NCBI GenBank assembly: GCA_933228895.1 | Contig: OW121846.1 | Coordinates: 109,385,054-109,449,053, forward strand | Source: Platycnemis pennipes | Taxonomy: Eukaryota; Arthropoda; Insecta; Odonata; Platycnemididae | Reading direction: 5' to 3' | Length of the DNA stretch: 64,000 bases | In this document: positions 1 to 10,470 of the stretch, in pieces | Layout: every line of letters begins with the position of its first letter | How positions within the stretch are numbered: the stretch's first letter is position 1 | The notes under the pieces: generated by a model | What the model saw: the letters and a program-made list of their open reading frames with translations, nothing else | Told to the model about the DNA's origin: nothing | The model's database searches: none | Translations under genes and position numbers: made by a program

Positions 1-601
1 CTAATTATTCTGGCTGACAATAGTTATCATCGAAATAATCTGGTTTCATTTACCGTCCTCATTGGGCGTTTCGATATAGTCATCGAGGAAGATTATCTTC
101 TTCGTAAGTAAACAGTCCCCTTCCCTTTTTCCGTCCCCAACAACCAAGAAAATCAGTGAAAATATGAGTTCGCTTGGTTCATACGATCACTTAGTTTTTC
201 GAATTCATTCAATATGATGTTTTGTTCTGGGAGCCTGCATAATCAACGGTAAAAAAAAGTCATACGCCTATACATATTTATGTCGTGTAATAGTGTAGCT
301 TTCTAGTCTTTCGGTACAACCCAGCGATCGAAAAAATATCCTAAAAGAGAGCTTCTCAGCTGCGTTCCTGCTGAGGCATAAAGAATCTGATAAGGGTTTT
401 ATAGCCTAATACTCGTTAGAGATACACATATGACTAGATGATAAGTAGAACCATCCTATGAAAAACCTTACTTCACACCGTTGGAGAGGGAGCAGAATGC
501 CTCGTCAGAATCCTAGTCCAATCGGAGGCACTTTCATCTCTCCCTTGCGTTATCCCGGAGGACATCAGGGGTGGGAGTTAGTTAGTGCCCAGCCAGTTCA
601 T
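1..601. other. unassigned sequence
   Basis: I see no recognisable coding region, RNA gene or repeat boundary in this stretch. The small open frames in it do not resemble a family I know. Confidence 0.5.
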
Positions 602-652
602 CTACATCTACACGATACCCTGCAAGCCACCGCGAGGGTGTGCGGCAGGGGG
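602..652 (+). repeat. CCCTGCAAGCCACC repeat module, single copy
   Basis: A CTACATCTACA lead is followed by CCCTGCAAGCCACC and a GGGTGTGCGGCAGGGGG tail. The same module recurs in both orientations at 1441-1540 and 2302-2425, where two copies face each other as palindromes. Here there is only one copy. It is a dispersed repeat of unknown class. Confidence 0.7.
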
Positions 653-723
653 TTCATAAGCAAACACATATTGACCGGGATCTTTGGGTAGAGGTGTTGA
701 TGCAAGGAGCTCAGTGTGTTAAC

Positions 724-865
724 ATGGTCAAGGATGTGGAACCCTCTCCGTCAAAGAAAAAAGGAATAATGTTGGAAGAGAAGATCAAAATGATTCACGA
801 AATTGAATCAAAAACGTTAAGTAGAAGTGCTGTTGCAGTAAGGTTTGGTCATTCTGTCGCCAGAA
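724..865 (+). pseudogene. pogo/Tigger-type N-terminal helix-turn-helix fragment
   Basis: The translation has a short lysine-rich leader (PSPSKKKGIMLEEKIKMIHE) followed by a helix pair ending in SAVAVRFGHSV. This is the pattern of the first DNA-binding helix-turn-helix (psq/CENP-B N-terminal type) of pogo/Tigger transposases. The match stops near 865, and the frame then runs into a TA/CTA-rich stretch and LINE sequence. No catalytic domain follows. It is inferred to be a truncated transposon fragment. Identification rests on motif resemblance only. Confidence 0.5.
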
Positions 866-904
866 GAGCTATATCTATATCTATCTACATCTACACGATA
901 CGCC

Positions 905-1420
905 GATTCCGAAATCGGTCTAAGTAATGAACTTGAACGTGTGCAGCGAAGATCGGCAAGATATGTAAAGGGACGATACGATAATTATATTAGCGTAACC
1001 AGTCTATTAAATGAATTGAAATGGGAATCATTGTCAGATCGCAGGTTGAAATTTAGACTTAATCTCTTCCACAAATCCCAAGGCAATATTTTCAGTGATG
1101 ACGTTAAAAATTATTTTACGAACCCCAACTTACTATGGCAGACTGGACCATAATCATAAAGTTAGAGAAATTGATTGCCGAACTGACCGATTCAAAATGT
1201 CCTTTTTCCCTCGCACAATAAGAGATACGAATAACGGTAAATATGTCCTATCGGAGAGTAGCAATGAATAGCATTGGTAGCTGCATGTTGGTATGAGTAC
1301 TTAAAGCTAACCCTACTAACAGAATGTTTTTGCATGTTTGCTTTGCAATTTCTATCTTTTTTTAATAGTGTAGTTCTGACTACTATATTAATACTATTCC
1401 TTTTTTATGCATGATATGTA
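905..1420 (+). pseudogene. non-LTR retrotransposon 3' end, copy A
   Basis: The frame contains NELERVQRRSARYVKGRY and, further on, WESLSDRRLKFRLNLF and TDRFKMSFFPRTIRD. This is the C-terminal tail seen after the reverse transcriptase domain in CR1/Jockey-type LINE ORF2 proteins. The RT catalytic region is absent and a frame break lies near 1150. About 160 bases of 3' untranslated sequence follow, up to the palindromic module at 1418. A closely related copy lies at 2447-3085 on the opposite strand. It is a 5'-truncated dead copy. Confidence 0.75.
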
Positions 1421-1560
1421 GTGCATGTTTGGTGAGCAATCACCCCCTGCCACACACCCTTGTGGTGGCTTGCAGGGTATTATGTAGATGTAGATGATAC
1501 CCTGCAAGCCACCGCGAGGGTGTGTGGCAGGGGGTGAAGATCACCAAGCATGCACTACTA
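1418..1560. repeat. palindromic CCCTGCAAGCCACC element 1
   Basis: Two imperfect arms of about 64 bases face each other, from TAGTGCATGTTTGGTGAG on the left to CACCAAGCATGCACTA on the right. Both carry the TGCAAGCCACC module and the centre is TAGATG-rich. It directly follows the 3' end of LINE copy A. It could form a long hairpin. Confidence 0.75.
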
Positions 1561-2280
1561 ACATGCAAACAAGCAAATAAAGTGTCTCATGCAAGTAGAT
1601 TGTTAGTATCTATATTATTTGAGGGGTTAATACATGCATCATGCACTACAGAATACTCTAAAATATTTCTCTTAATTTCTCTAAAATATCTCTTCTACTG
1701 ACATACGGGTCCTTCACAGCTATGAATACTCCTCCTCCGTTTCTGTTTACTCTATCCTTTCTGTATACGGTAAAACACTTCGGAAATACTTCATGATCTG
1801 ATATGTATATATAGCTGACAACTATTTTATAATAAACATTTGTAAATCGTATTTCTTCTTGACTATTATTCGCTGATTTCCTTTTCACAGATTGCCGGAA
1901 GTGATCGGAAATTAAGGGAAAGCGAAATAGAAATGCCCGCCCATTCCCATGTTCTTTTCTCTCCTGGCAGTCCCCACCAAGAAAACTCCTCCAGTTTTCC
2001 ATCTCCTTTGCTCCAAAACCCCCACTTTTTCTCCCCACTACCTTTCTTTCACAATTGTGGGGAACTCAGCAAAGGCTTTCCTTCCCTCCCACACTGGTCA
2101 TCTCACTTCAAGCGACCCTTCGTTTCGTCACCCCCGGGTGGGCAAGAGTCATCCCCTCCCTCCGAAGTCCTCAGTGATGGCCCTTGAAGATAAGGCCCCT
2201 TCGTGAGCCCCTTCCCTCCCACCCGCTCAACGGGTGCAGTGTCCCCCGCTGGTTCATTAGGCCTCTCAAGCCCATGTCAA
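1561..2280. other. spacer between two inverted LINE ends; pyrimidine-rich part
   Basis: No gene is recognised. From about 1930 to 2230 the plus strand is rich in C and T, which creates long open frames on both strands that look like composition artefacts. The stretch separates two inverted LINE and palindrome units. Confidence 0.5.
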
Positions 2281-2446
2281 TAGTGCATGTTTTGGATATC
2301 TTCACCCCCTGCCACACACCCTCGCGGTGGCTTGCAGGGTATCGCGTAGATGTAGATGGGAAATACGTACATCTACATCTACATAATACCCTGCAAGCCA
2401 CCATAAAGGTGTGTGGCAGGGGTTGAATTCTCACCAAACATGCACT
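2281..2446. repeat. palindromic CCCTGCAAGCCACC element 2
   Basis: A second large imperfect palindrome. It starts TAGTGCATGTTTTGG and ends CCAAACATGCACTA, with the TGCAAGCCACC module in both arms and a CTACATCTACAT core. It abuts the 3' end of LINE copy B, mirroring element 1 and copy A. Confidence 0.75.
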
Positions 2447-3085
2447 ACATATCATGCATAAAAAAGGATTAGTATTTGTATAGGTACTGGTCAAAACTAC
2501 GCTATTTAAAAAAAGATAAAAATAGCAAAGCATACATGCGAAAACATGCCGTTAGTTGGATTAGCTTTAAGTCCTTATACCAACATGCAGCTACCAATGT
2601 TATCCATTGTTACACTCGTACTGGATATATTTACCGTTATTCATATCCCTAATAGTACGAGGAAAAAAGGACATTTTGAATCTGTCAGTTCGACAATCAA
2701 TGTATCTAATTTTGTGATTATGGTCCAGTCTACCATAGTAAGTTGGGGTCTGCAAAACATCATCACTGAAAATATAGTCTTGGAATTTGTTTAAGAGATT
2801 AAGTCTTAATTTCAACCTGCGATCTGACAATGATTCCCAATTCATTCAATAGACTGGTTACGCTAATAAGGTTATCATACCGTCCCTTTACAAATCTTGC
2901 CGATCTTCGCTGCACACGTTCAGTTCGTTATTTAGACCGATTTCGTAGGGATCCCATACACTGGCAGCATATTCCAAATGAGGTCTTACAAGGGAAAAGT
3001 AGCTGATTTCTCGTACATGATCGTCACATTTACCCAGTACTCTTTTGATGAATCCCAGTTTACGATTCGCTGGACCCATTATTTC
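2447..3085 (-). pseudogene. non-LTR retrotransposon 3' end, copy B
   Basis: On the minus strand, from 3079 downward, the frame reads KLGFIKRVLGKCDD and YFSLVRPHLEYAASVWDPY, the conserved post-RT segment of CR1/Jockey-type LINEs (RPxLEYAxxVWxP). After a frame break it continues with WESLSDRRLKLRLNLLN and TDRFKMSFFPRTIRD, as in copy A at 905-1420. It keeps more of the 5' side than copy A but still lacks the RT catalytic motifs. It is a dead, 5'-truncated copy. Confidence 0.8.
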
Positions 3086-3108
3086 ATGTATGTGTTTACC
3101 CCAGGAAA

Positions 3109-3345
3109 AGTAGCCTAGCGGTAGGCTACGACACTACTCAATCAGTCAGTCATTCATCCCGATGGTTGGTTTGGATAGGTGAGGGTAGAGCTCACCCCGG
3201 ACTAAGCCACAGGCGTGTGAATTTCATACATTCAGGGTAGGGAGGCCAGTTCCTTTCCCTGGGCGCACACCGAGGAATTTTTTGTTCGGGCGTCCAAAGG
3301 CTTCACCCGGTTTTGAACCCGGGGTCAGTAGCCCCGCTCCCTACA
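3109..3345 (+). repeat. tRNA-like SINE candidate
   Basis: TAGCCTAGCGGTAGGCTACG at 3111-3130 resembles a Pol III A box. GGTTTTGAACCC at 3309-3320 resembles a B box. The spacing is too long for a tRNA, so this could be a SINE with an internal insertion or an unrelated repeat. Confidence 0.4.
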
Positions 3346-4638
3346 CAATACTAAGCGCTAGCGAATTTTCATGTACATTTTTTCTCTCGTAAAATCACTT
3401 TTTCTCAACTATTACAAAGCCTATAGCGATGAATTAGGTATCAATGGGTAGGATTTTTATACTGACTTCTGGCAAGCATACTCAGCTCACGTTAGAACAC
3501 ACTGTTTGTTTATAATTTAAGTTACACAAAATCCTTTAGATATAAGCGTAAAGGCATAGGAAGTCCCCCATTGAATTGCGTTGTAAATAGATAACGAAGA
3601 AGAAAGGATTATTGTCGGCAGGAAACGTATGTTGTTTTAATCGTGAAAATAAATAAATAATAAGAGATTTTGTAAAGTGTAAATATGTTCACATTGATAA
3701 CCTTTCTTTGCTGTTTTGAACACGCACTTCCTAATTAAATCTTTTAAATCATTTTTTGGAGGGGAAGGTAGTATGTGAGAAAGTTTTGCAGTTTTAAAAG
3801 AAATAAAAAACAAATTTTATGTTGCACATACAAAACAATGCATAAATTAATTCAACCTTTCAGCTATCATATAGCTCTTTACAATGTAATAAAATTTATT
3901 TATTTAATTAAATATCTTGGTAGTGCACTTCGTATGGTATGTATAACTTTCAAAGTTTATGAACGGTCGGCGCCGTTCACCCGAATGCTTGGAAGGAAGC
4001 AAGCGAAAACACGCGAGAAAAGTGAAAGGAGTTTATTATAAATAGGGTACAGGAGTGCTCTGCGGAGGAGCGCGATGCGGGAGGGGACCCCTCGAGGCGA
4101 AGACAGGGCTTGGACAGTCTCGATGACCCTCTATGGTTCCCACACCCTCAGACACGAAAAAGGCACGCGCGAAAAGAGGGGGCCGTTCGTGGTGACCGCC
4201 GCGACGTGTGTCGACGCACCACAGCGAGATGGGGAGCCGAAGGGTGGACACACAGTGGTCCGGATCGCGAAAAAGGACAAAAATCAGATTTTTGTCCGAT
4301 TACTTTGAAAATTGTCCTTCCTATGTTTTAAGACGCGCTTAGTCCTTTTCTGAAATTATTTGTAACAAAAATAATTATTTTATAAGATGTTGACAATTTT
4401 AATGCTAAATTTACGTCTGCTGTTGAAAGAGTGCCTCTCTATGATCCGATTGGTAATAAATATTTACACACACTCCTCTTTTGACTTACGCCACCTCTTT
4501 AGTGAAACGCCTTTAGCATACACGCACGTGGACTATGACCTTGGAAATCCATATGTGAGGTTTACAGGTTCCACTTGATCGAAGAAATTTGAAATGCGGT
4601 AATCTAACAATAAGTGAGGAATGAAAAATAAAAGAATG
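3346..4638. other. unassigned; GC-rich island and short hairpin
   Basis: No gene family is recognised. 4040-4270 is clearly more GC-rich than its surroundings and has overlapping open frames on both strands. 4275-4297 is a near-perfect hairpin with 11-base arms (GGACAAAAATC). These could be the remains of a transposon end. Confidence 0.4.
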
Positions 4639-4725
4639 AAACTTTGTTAGGTTCATTTTATATTTAAATAGGCACGACCCGGGTTTCATAACGTAGTTAC
4701 ATCTTCAGGTGACTGATCATGCATA
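4639..4725 (-). repeat. CTGAAGATG-core repeat end
   Basis: Read on the minus strand, CTGAAGATG is followed about 14 bases later by GAAACCCGGGTCGTG. The same core appears in the foldback elements at 17603, 54394 and 57225. Only one arm is recognised here. The repeat class is uncertain. Confidence 0.4.
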
Positions 4726-5884
4726 CATCATCTTTATATACCAAGTTGGGTGCGACAGTAAGGACATCTATCTGTCGGAAGGGAGTGGGGTGAGTTGGGA
4801 GCGGGATGAGAAGGGATACAGGGGGAAGGAGCGGTGTTCGGTTAAGTAGAGGGATTTCCCTGCGTTGATGGGTCTTCGACTAGCTGGGGGTAGAGTGAAT
4901 GAGGAAACGAGGGGCTAAGTAGGGTTGAGGTAAGGTGGGTGAAGGAGGGGAAAGAAAGATTAGCGGGGGCGCATTTTGTTTTACAAGGCACAATGGTAGT
5001 TCATGGGTCCCGACTGTTGATGATGCGGGAACTGGGATAATGTTTTCCCGGAAATGTAATGTTATGCCAGAAGTTATCAGCTATAATAAGTGAGGAGTTA
5101 TGTCGTACCACTCATCTTCAATAATTTCGATTCAAAGTTTAAGAAAGAATTGAAAGATCACGTTAGGAACTCGAGATGCCAGGCCATTTTAGTCCGTCGC
5201 ATCGCAATGAAATCAGCCGTCATTTTGCGTCGCGTAAAAAGATGGGGCAAGGAAGCTCTCTCAACGATTCCAAGCAATATTTGACGCAAAACAATATTTG
5301 ACTCAAATTAGTCAAGGACCATCCAAATCCAAGGCCAATCCAAAGATCTTTAAATCCAAACCCGATATTGCTGGAAATTACAGAGGGGGGAGAGAGAATG
5401 AGAATGAGAGAATGTAATGATATACATTATGGTATATCTAGACGACTCCAAGCGATCAGCATCTTTCACGCAAAGTAATAAAGGCACAGCACATTACTTT
5501 TCCTTAAGTTAAATACGATATCTCCAGCAATTAAGGCATTGTAGCTTCATGTTTACAACAAGGAATATGAATAATTAAGAAAAGAGTCGCAATGCATACA
5601 TTAATTAAATCTAAACCTACGACTTGCGAGCGGTGGGGTGTAAATTTCCTGTCTCAGTCTGTCTGTAATTACAAGGAGTGCTGGGCTTTACTTAAATGTA
5701 GATTGTGATGCTTTGTTCTTGTTACATGTCAAAAATGTTGATATTTTACGCAATACAACATTACGACTCAAAACCCAAGAAATCAACCTCCAGTTTTATG
5801 ATAGTTTAAAACTCTGGTGATAGGTTAACTAAAATACCTTTGCTTCAGGCCGCATGTGAAGTTGAAAAATTAAAACTTAGAGAA
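4726..5884. other. unassigned; purine-rich stretch
   Basis: 4760-4980 is G- and A-rich on the plus strand. The rest is AT-rich. I recognise no gene or repeat. Confidence 0.45.
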
Positions 5885-6740
5885 AATCTTTATCTATCGA
5901 TGTGAATACAAAAGTCTTAACGACGTGGAGAATAATCCTAAAATTAAAAAAATACGAAATAGCAATGAAATACGGTATCCCGTCTTCTATGCTCTCCACT
6001 GGCTTAGCTCAAAGAGGTGCCACTGAAAAGCTGCAGTTGGGGGCAAGTTGAATGGAAGGAAACAAAAAAGCAAAGAATGAGGAATTAAGAGGACGTGCTC
6101 GCGGAATGGTTTTATCTAGCTAGAGCCAACGAGATATATCTCAGCGGTCAGCGCCTTAAAGAAGAAGCGGATGAAACAGTTAATCGTTTGAATCTTAGAG
6201 GGTTTGCAGCTATCAATGGATGGCTGGATCGGTTTAGGAAGAGGAAAGCAATTGTGTACCGGCAAATAAGTGGTGAATCCAAGCTGTTGATCAAATATCC
6301 ATTGATATGATTGATATCAAATATCCAGGACGAGGAACGCCCACCAGTGACTCTACCGGAGGGGATTGAAGCGCAGGCAACGTTTAGGCAATGCATGTGC
6401 CAGATGAACATGGGTGAGTAAGTGTTCAGGATGATTCACCACCTAGAAAACGCTGCCTATGCAGCCTTAGACACTACGGAACGCCAATCAACAATCAACA
6501 CTTTTATTGCTTAAATTTGAATTAAATGAAAATATAAATGAAATTCTCCAGGAGTTAGATATGCATTTTACAGTTTAATTTTGTAGCGTAGGTTGACCAC
6601 ATTTTCAGCTAGTTTTTTTAGGTGTTGTGGCATTAATTTTCGTCCAATTACTTACTCACGCACTCACTCAGTGTTACTTAATAAGAGTCTAGAGTGATGG
6701 CTACTCATGGATACGAGTTATGGTACGGGAATGGATGGTT
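5885..6740 (+). pseudogene. Tigger/jerky-like transposon, internally deleted (copy 1)
   Basis: The translated stretch contains EIAMKYGIPSSMLST (CENP-B N-type helix-turn-helix). After a frame change it reads AEWFYLARANEIYLSG and FAAINGWLDRFRKRKAIVYR followed by QISGES, the second (Tc5/CENP-B) DNA-binding domain of Tigger-like transposases. The DDE catalytic core that should follow is missing, and the sequence passes directly into a non-coding tail. A second copy with the same deletion and tail lies at 59770-60420. The shared deletion suggests a non-autonomous family that spread in this form. Stop codons and frame breaks show that it is not translated. Confidence 0.7.
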
Positions 6741-7052
6741 TGATTACGGAGACGAAAATTGCAGGAGAGGCGGTAAACTATGTTGGTGGAAGTGCATGAG
6801 GGTGTTGAGGAGGATTTGTTGAGGACCGATGAGGAGGCTGAGCGGAGTAGAAAGCAGCATTTGCATCTTGGGCGTTTGCAAGGTGAAGAGAAAGAGGAAG
6901 GAAGGGGAGTATGTTGAAGAGTGGGTTGGGTGGATCTAAGAATATTACTGAGATTGGGTGCTTTGCATGTTACGGAAGGGCAGGCGGGAAGAATACGTGA
7001 TGTAGTTTGGTTGCTGTTTATGATGGGGTAAAGGTCTCTCAGTTTTCTCTCT
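6741..7052. other. unassigned G-rich stretch
   Basis: The plus strand is G- and A-rich. No family is recognised. Confidence 0.4.
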
Positions 7053-7092
7053 AAAATTAAACTTATGACTGTCGTGTCATAAGTTTAATTTT
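7053..7092. repeat. perfect 17-bp inverted repeat
   Basis: The arm AAAATTAAACTTATGAC at 7053-7069 is repeated exactly in reverse complement at 7076-7092, with a 6-base loop. It lies at the edge of the hAT fragment. The related fragment at 49183 has only the right arm. Confidence 0.85.
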
Positions 7093-7550
7093 GATATGAT
7101 TAATAATTATTTATAAGAGTAACAAAACCGCTAAGGGTAAGGGCCTAGCCACGTTGATACACCGGTCCCCGTCAGATCACCGAAGTTAGGCAACGTTGGG
7201 CCCTGACGAAGGTTGGATGGGTAGCCTCCTCCATACCTCTTACCTCCATACTGAGGTGCTCTTGTCCCCTGTCTGCAAGTGGCGGGCAGATTAAATGTGG
7301 GTTGGCACAATGGATCTAAAGAGGTCTAAGTGCCAGGGGGGCTCCAGAAGGCCCCCGCCCACCCCTCCAATTTACATTTTTTACATTTTACAAAACGCTA
7401 ACCTAAATTATAATTCAGACTTTAAACATTAAGAAATAAGGATAAAAGGTCTAGACACGAACCCTTAAGCCTACTTTCAAAACCAATATTTCTAGTCTCT
7501 CTGGATCAAGGCGATTTCGTTTCTGGTCACAAATATTTCCTGCTGTGCTA
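7076..7550 (-). pseudogene. hAT transposon 3' fragment, copy A, interrupted by a SINE
   Basis: On the minus strand the frame ending near 7460 reads STAGNICDQKRNRLDPERLE, the C-terminal hAT dimerisation motif (xSTAGxIxxxxRxxLxPExxE). Only this last part of the transposase and the following non-coding sequence remain. A related copy lies at 49183-49408. Copy A is interrupted by the 256-bp SINE at 7135-7390. Both copies diverge from one another just after GCTGTGCTA on the plus strand, that is, just upstream of the STAG codons. In copy A the sequence continues as piggyBac. Confidence 0.75.
7135..7390 (+). repeat. 5S-rRNA-derived SINE
   Basis: The first 95 bases resemble 5S rRNA along most of its length, including GTCAGATCACCGAAGTTAGG, GTTGGGCCCTGA and TTGGATGGGTAGCC, which cover the internal Pol III promoter region. 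A non-5S body follows, then GGTTGGCACAATGG at 7300-7313 and a T/A-rich end. Flanking direct repeats CAAAACCGCTAA (7123-7134) and CAAAACGCTAA (7391-7401) look like a target-site duplication. The empty site is visible at 49240. A truncated relative lies at 41985-42055. 5S-headed SINEs are an established class (SINE3). It is not a functional 5S gene because the 3' third of 5S is replaced. Confidence 0.8.
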
Positions 7551-8545
7551 ATTATACTGTTAGGATGCATGGAACTCATTACCGAAACATTTTTGTTTCT
7601 TTTTACCTTGATATACTGATATTGTAATGTCTTCATATTTTATGACTGTGGTATCGTGCAACTTAGCCTTTGACGCTTGAACTTATCCGGGAACTTCACG
7701 TCTAGTTCTATTTATTGTGCCGACAATATTTATGCTATTTTTCTTTAGCTTTTTCACCAAATACAGTGACGTGAAAAAATTATGTCGTGACATTTTGTCT
7801 TCAATTTAGGTACGGACGTAATAATGGTAAAACAACATTTCGGAGAGATTTTCGTTGGGCGCGCGCAATTCGTCTTTCCCCAGATACGGAAACCCATTGC
7901 AGAAATATTTGGAATTTACATCAGCTAGCATCCAGAAATTGATTCCAAATTTGTCTGGTTTGGTTAGCAATGTACTGAGTGAATCTTCACCTAGCTTCAG
8001 CGGGAAAAAGCTGCTCATCAAAGGATAGGTATTCACTAGGTCTATAGCAGGCTATACATTTGCCCACAAAACTGTTCCATAGTTCGAAGATCAATGCAAA
8101 TTTATCTGTATTGAGAAGCTGTGACTTTGTCCTCCGAACATCAAAACATATGTACTTTATGAGCTTCCGAAATGTTTTGTGGCATCGTCTGAGGGAAAAA
8201 TGCTGGCCCCCAATCACTAGAGCATAGCATATCATAATCTAACGAACTACAACCATATGCTCCTCGTGCGTACATTAGTGCAATAAGAGTTTCGATTTCT
8301 TCAATTTCTGGTCCAATTTCCCTCACACAAGCGCACTGCTTCCACTTCTGTGCATATGTTGATATGCCGGAGCATAATATGTTCATCGATAAATAAACGC
8401 CATCCACTAGATAAGTAATCTTTAGACACGCTGCGTTTGGCTTTTGGAGATGGTCCCGGATTTTCTTTTAAAATATTTCGAAGTTTCTCCGATGTAAGAC
8501 TGCGTTGCCGGGATGTCTCTCGGCTTAGAAGCACCCTACCCAAAG
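7551..8545 (-). pseudogene. piggyBac transposase remnant, copy A
   Basis: Reading down the minus strand in changing frames: an N-terminal part, then EIEEIETLIALMYARGAYG, PQTMPQNIS, DKFALIFELWNSFVGKCIA and YLSFDEQLFPAEAR with the first catalytic Asp. Then come KPDKFGINFWMLADVNSKYF and YLGKDELRAPNE. The end is HNFFTSLYLVKKLKKNSINI and VKRNKNVSVMSSMHPN. The order and motifs are those of DDE_Tnp_1_7 (piggyBac) transposases. The position usually holding the second Asp (D-N-F-F-T-S) reads H-N-F-F-T-S. Several frameshifts break the ORF. It runs directly into hAT sequence at 7550. Confidence 0.85.
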
Positions 8546-8874
8546 CGCGGTCAGAGCTCGACTAACCGTAAAGGATAAAAAAGGGACGATGAGGGTGTTG
8601 TAAAACATCACATCTCGCATTCTTTGGGATAGAGCAGAACTGTGTACGTGTATTCTAAGGGTATTTGATGTATATGTTGAGGCAATTCTGAGAAAGTCTA
8701 TGAAATATTCCTGTAATATAATTGCATACAAATAAACAAAGAAAGAAAATTCTCAGGAATCATGAAAGAAAAGAGATGTACATAAATTCAATTTGTTCAA
8801 CCACTACCTGTCATGCCAGAAAAAAATCTTATCAGAACGGAAAAAAATATTAGATGAAAATTTATGAAACAGGT

Positions 8875-9088
8875 CAAAATGACCGCTCTGGCGCTTTTAG
8901 GTACCTATATGTACTAATATTTCATAATTTTACCGATCAAAAATAATTATTTTTGGCATGTGAACGTTAGACTAAAATTCATTAAAAGTCACGAAATATC
9001 AGCAGTTTTTATCCATTGTGAAAAAAACGGTGACCATTTGAAATTCAAAAACGGTGAAAATGACCGCTCTTGCGCTTCTAGAGTTAAA
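8875..9088. repeat. piggyBac-type end with subterminal repeat
   Basis: AATGACCGCTCTGGCGCTTT near 8880 and AATGACCGCTCTTGCGCTTC near 9060 are direct copies. The outer one runs into CTAGAG and then TTAA, the piggyBac target site, at about 9085. It lies on the 5' side of the piggyBac remnant at 7551-8545, so it is probably that element's end. The opposite end was not found. Confidence 0.6.
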
Positions 9089-10254
9089 ACAACTAATGAT
9101 TCTCATTGCTGCATTCCCCCTCAAGGACAATTAATTAATCGTTAGCATATGCCCCGTGATCATCAGGATTTTCCATTTGTCCCTCCACGTCTCTCTCGGC
9201 AAGAGAGCTTGGCGGCACTACCCAATCCGCCAAGCTACAGGGACGCATTATTCGCTTTGAGGATCTCAGTAATATTCATTCTCTTCTCGATTGCCTCCGG
9301 AGCTTGACCTCCGCGCGGTGTACCTCTGTCATTAAGTTTCGCGAGCATCAGGGGAGCCAGCTCCGTTATGCTGCGCGTGCTTCGTCAATTCTCCCGTGAC
9401 ACTTCCGGCTCGATTGCAATGCTCACCGCTCTCTCCTCCCACCGTTGAAGATTACGACATCGTCAGCCAGACTCCGCCCACTCCAATCCTAACTCCCCGT
9501 TTCCTCATCCAAAGCGCGTTATTATTCCCCTTTCGCCTGTGCACATTCTTGTCGCAAATACATACACCACTCCTCTCAAGGACATCCGGTTCCCCCCGCA
9601 CGCGGACCATGCTTGTCACCGTGCCAATGAATCAAACATAATCCGTGGGACGGCACTCGCGCCTTGAGTTCGATAGACGCCAATTAAAACGCGGAGGAAA
9701 TCATTTTTTTCATTTATCCGGTCCCCAGCTGAGGTCCAAATACGCCTGCGGTAGCGATTGATATCTCCTTCATCGACCTCGAGGCGTGAGAACTTGGTTT
9801 ATGCCTCCGTGACTTTGAGGGCATTTTCAGTTCCGGGAAGCTAAGTTACACTCCGGAAATTTGTCCGCACCTATCTCAAAACTGTACTGCCTTTATCCGA
9901 GTTGTCTTAGCGGAATTCTGTCCTCGTATTGATCGCCGAAAGTTATCAATAAACGTTTTTGCTCGTTGGTGTTGGTGTTAATATTAATATTTCAAAACAA
10001 TGTTGCCATTCAGGTTGATAAACTCGAAATCAATATCAATATGATGGTCCGTCTCAATCTTTTGAGCACTCAAAATTTTAAAGACTAACTGTACCACGCT
10101 TTTGGAGGCTAAATTGAGGAGAACTCAACATTTTTGAAGTGCGGCATTACCGAGGTTGTGGCGTCATACCATCAATGCCCCAACATTGGAATGTAGGCAA
10201 TCACCGAAGCTGTTGAATCATTTTTTTACCCTGGAGGCGTGACAGTTCAGATCT
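9089..10254. other. unassigned; one perfect hairpin
   Basis: No family is recognised. 9206-9236 is a perfect 10-base stem (AGCTTGGCGG) with an 11-base loop. 9140-9700 is moderately GC-rich. Confidence 0.4.
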
Positions 10255-10470
10255 TTCCTAATGTCCCGCCCGGTGGCGACGGGGTAAATCCCTCGCCTGT
10301 CGGTCTCGGGTTTGAATTCCGCCAGGTGAGGATAGTGACCGGGCCCGGGGAGGACACTGACAAGGGCATGGATGTTTGCATTGTCCAATCCGTTAATTGT
10401 AAGAGAGGACTTGAAGTCATAAATTCGCATAAAATAAATGTGCGTATCATGGATGAGGAGGGAGGGTAAT
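10255..10470 (+). repeat. tRNA-derived SINE
   Basis: GGTGGCGACGGGGTAAATC resembles a Pol III A box. GGGTTTGAATTCC at 10308-10320 resembles a B box. The spacing is close to that of tRNAs. The B box is too poor to pair as a tRNA T-arm, so I call a SINE rather than a tRNA gene. Confidence 0.55.

Noticed and set aside
1933..2206. Overlapping proline- and serine-rich open frames
   Set aside because: They follow from the pyrimidine-rich composition and have no partner or conserved motif.
3165..3185. Donor site of the missing first aminotransferase exon (TGGATAG|GTGAGG)
   Set aside because: The phase does not fit and no family-like residues precede it.
7135..7230. Functional 5S rRNA gene
   Set aside because: The match stops before the 3' end of 5S, the body continues with unrelated sequence, and the unit has SINE-like flanking duplications.
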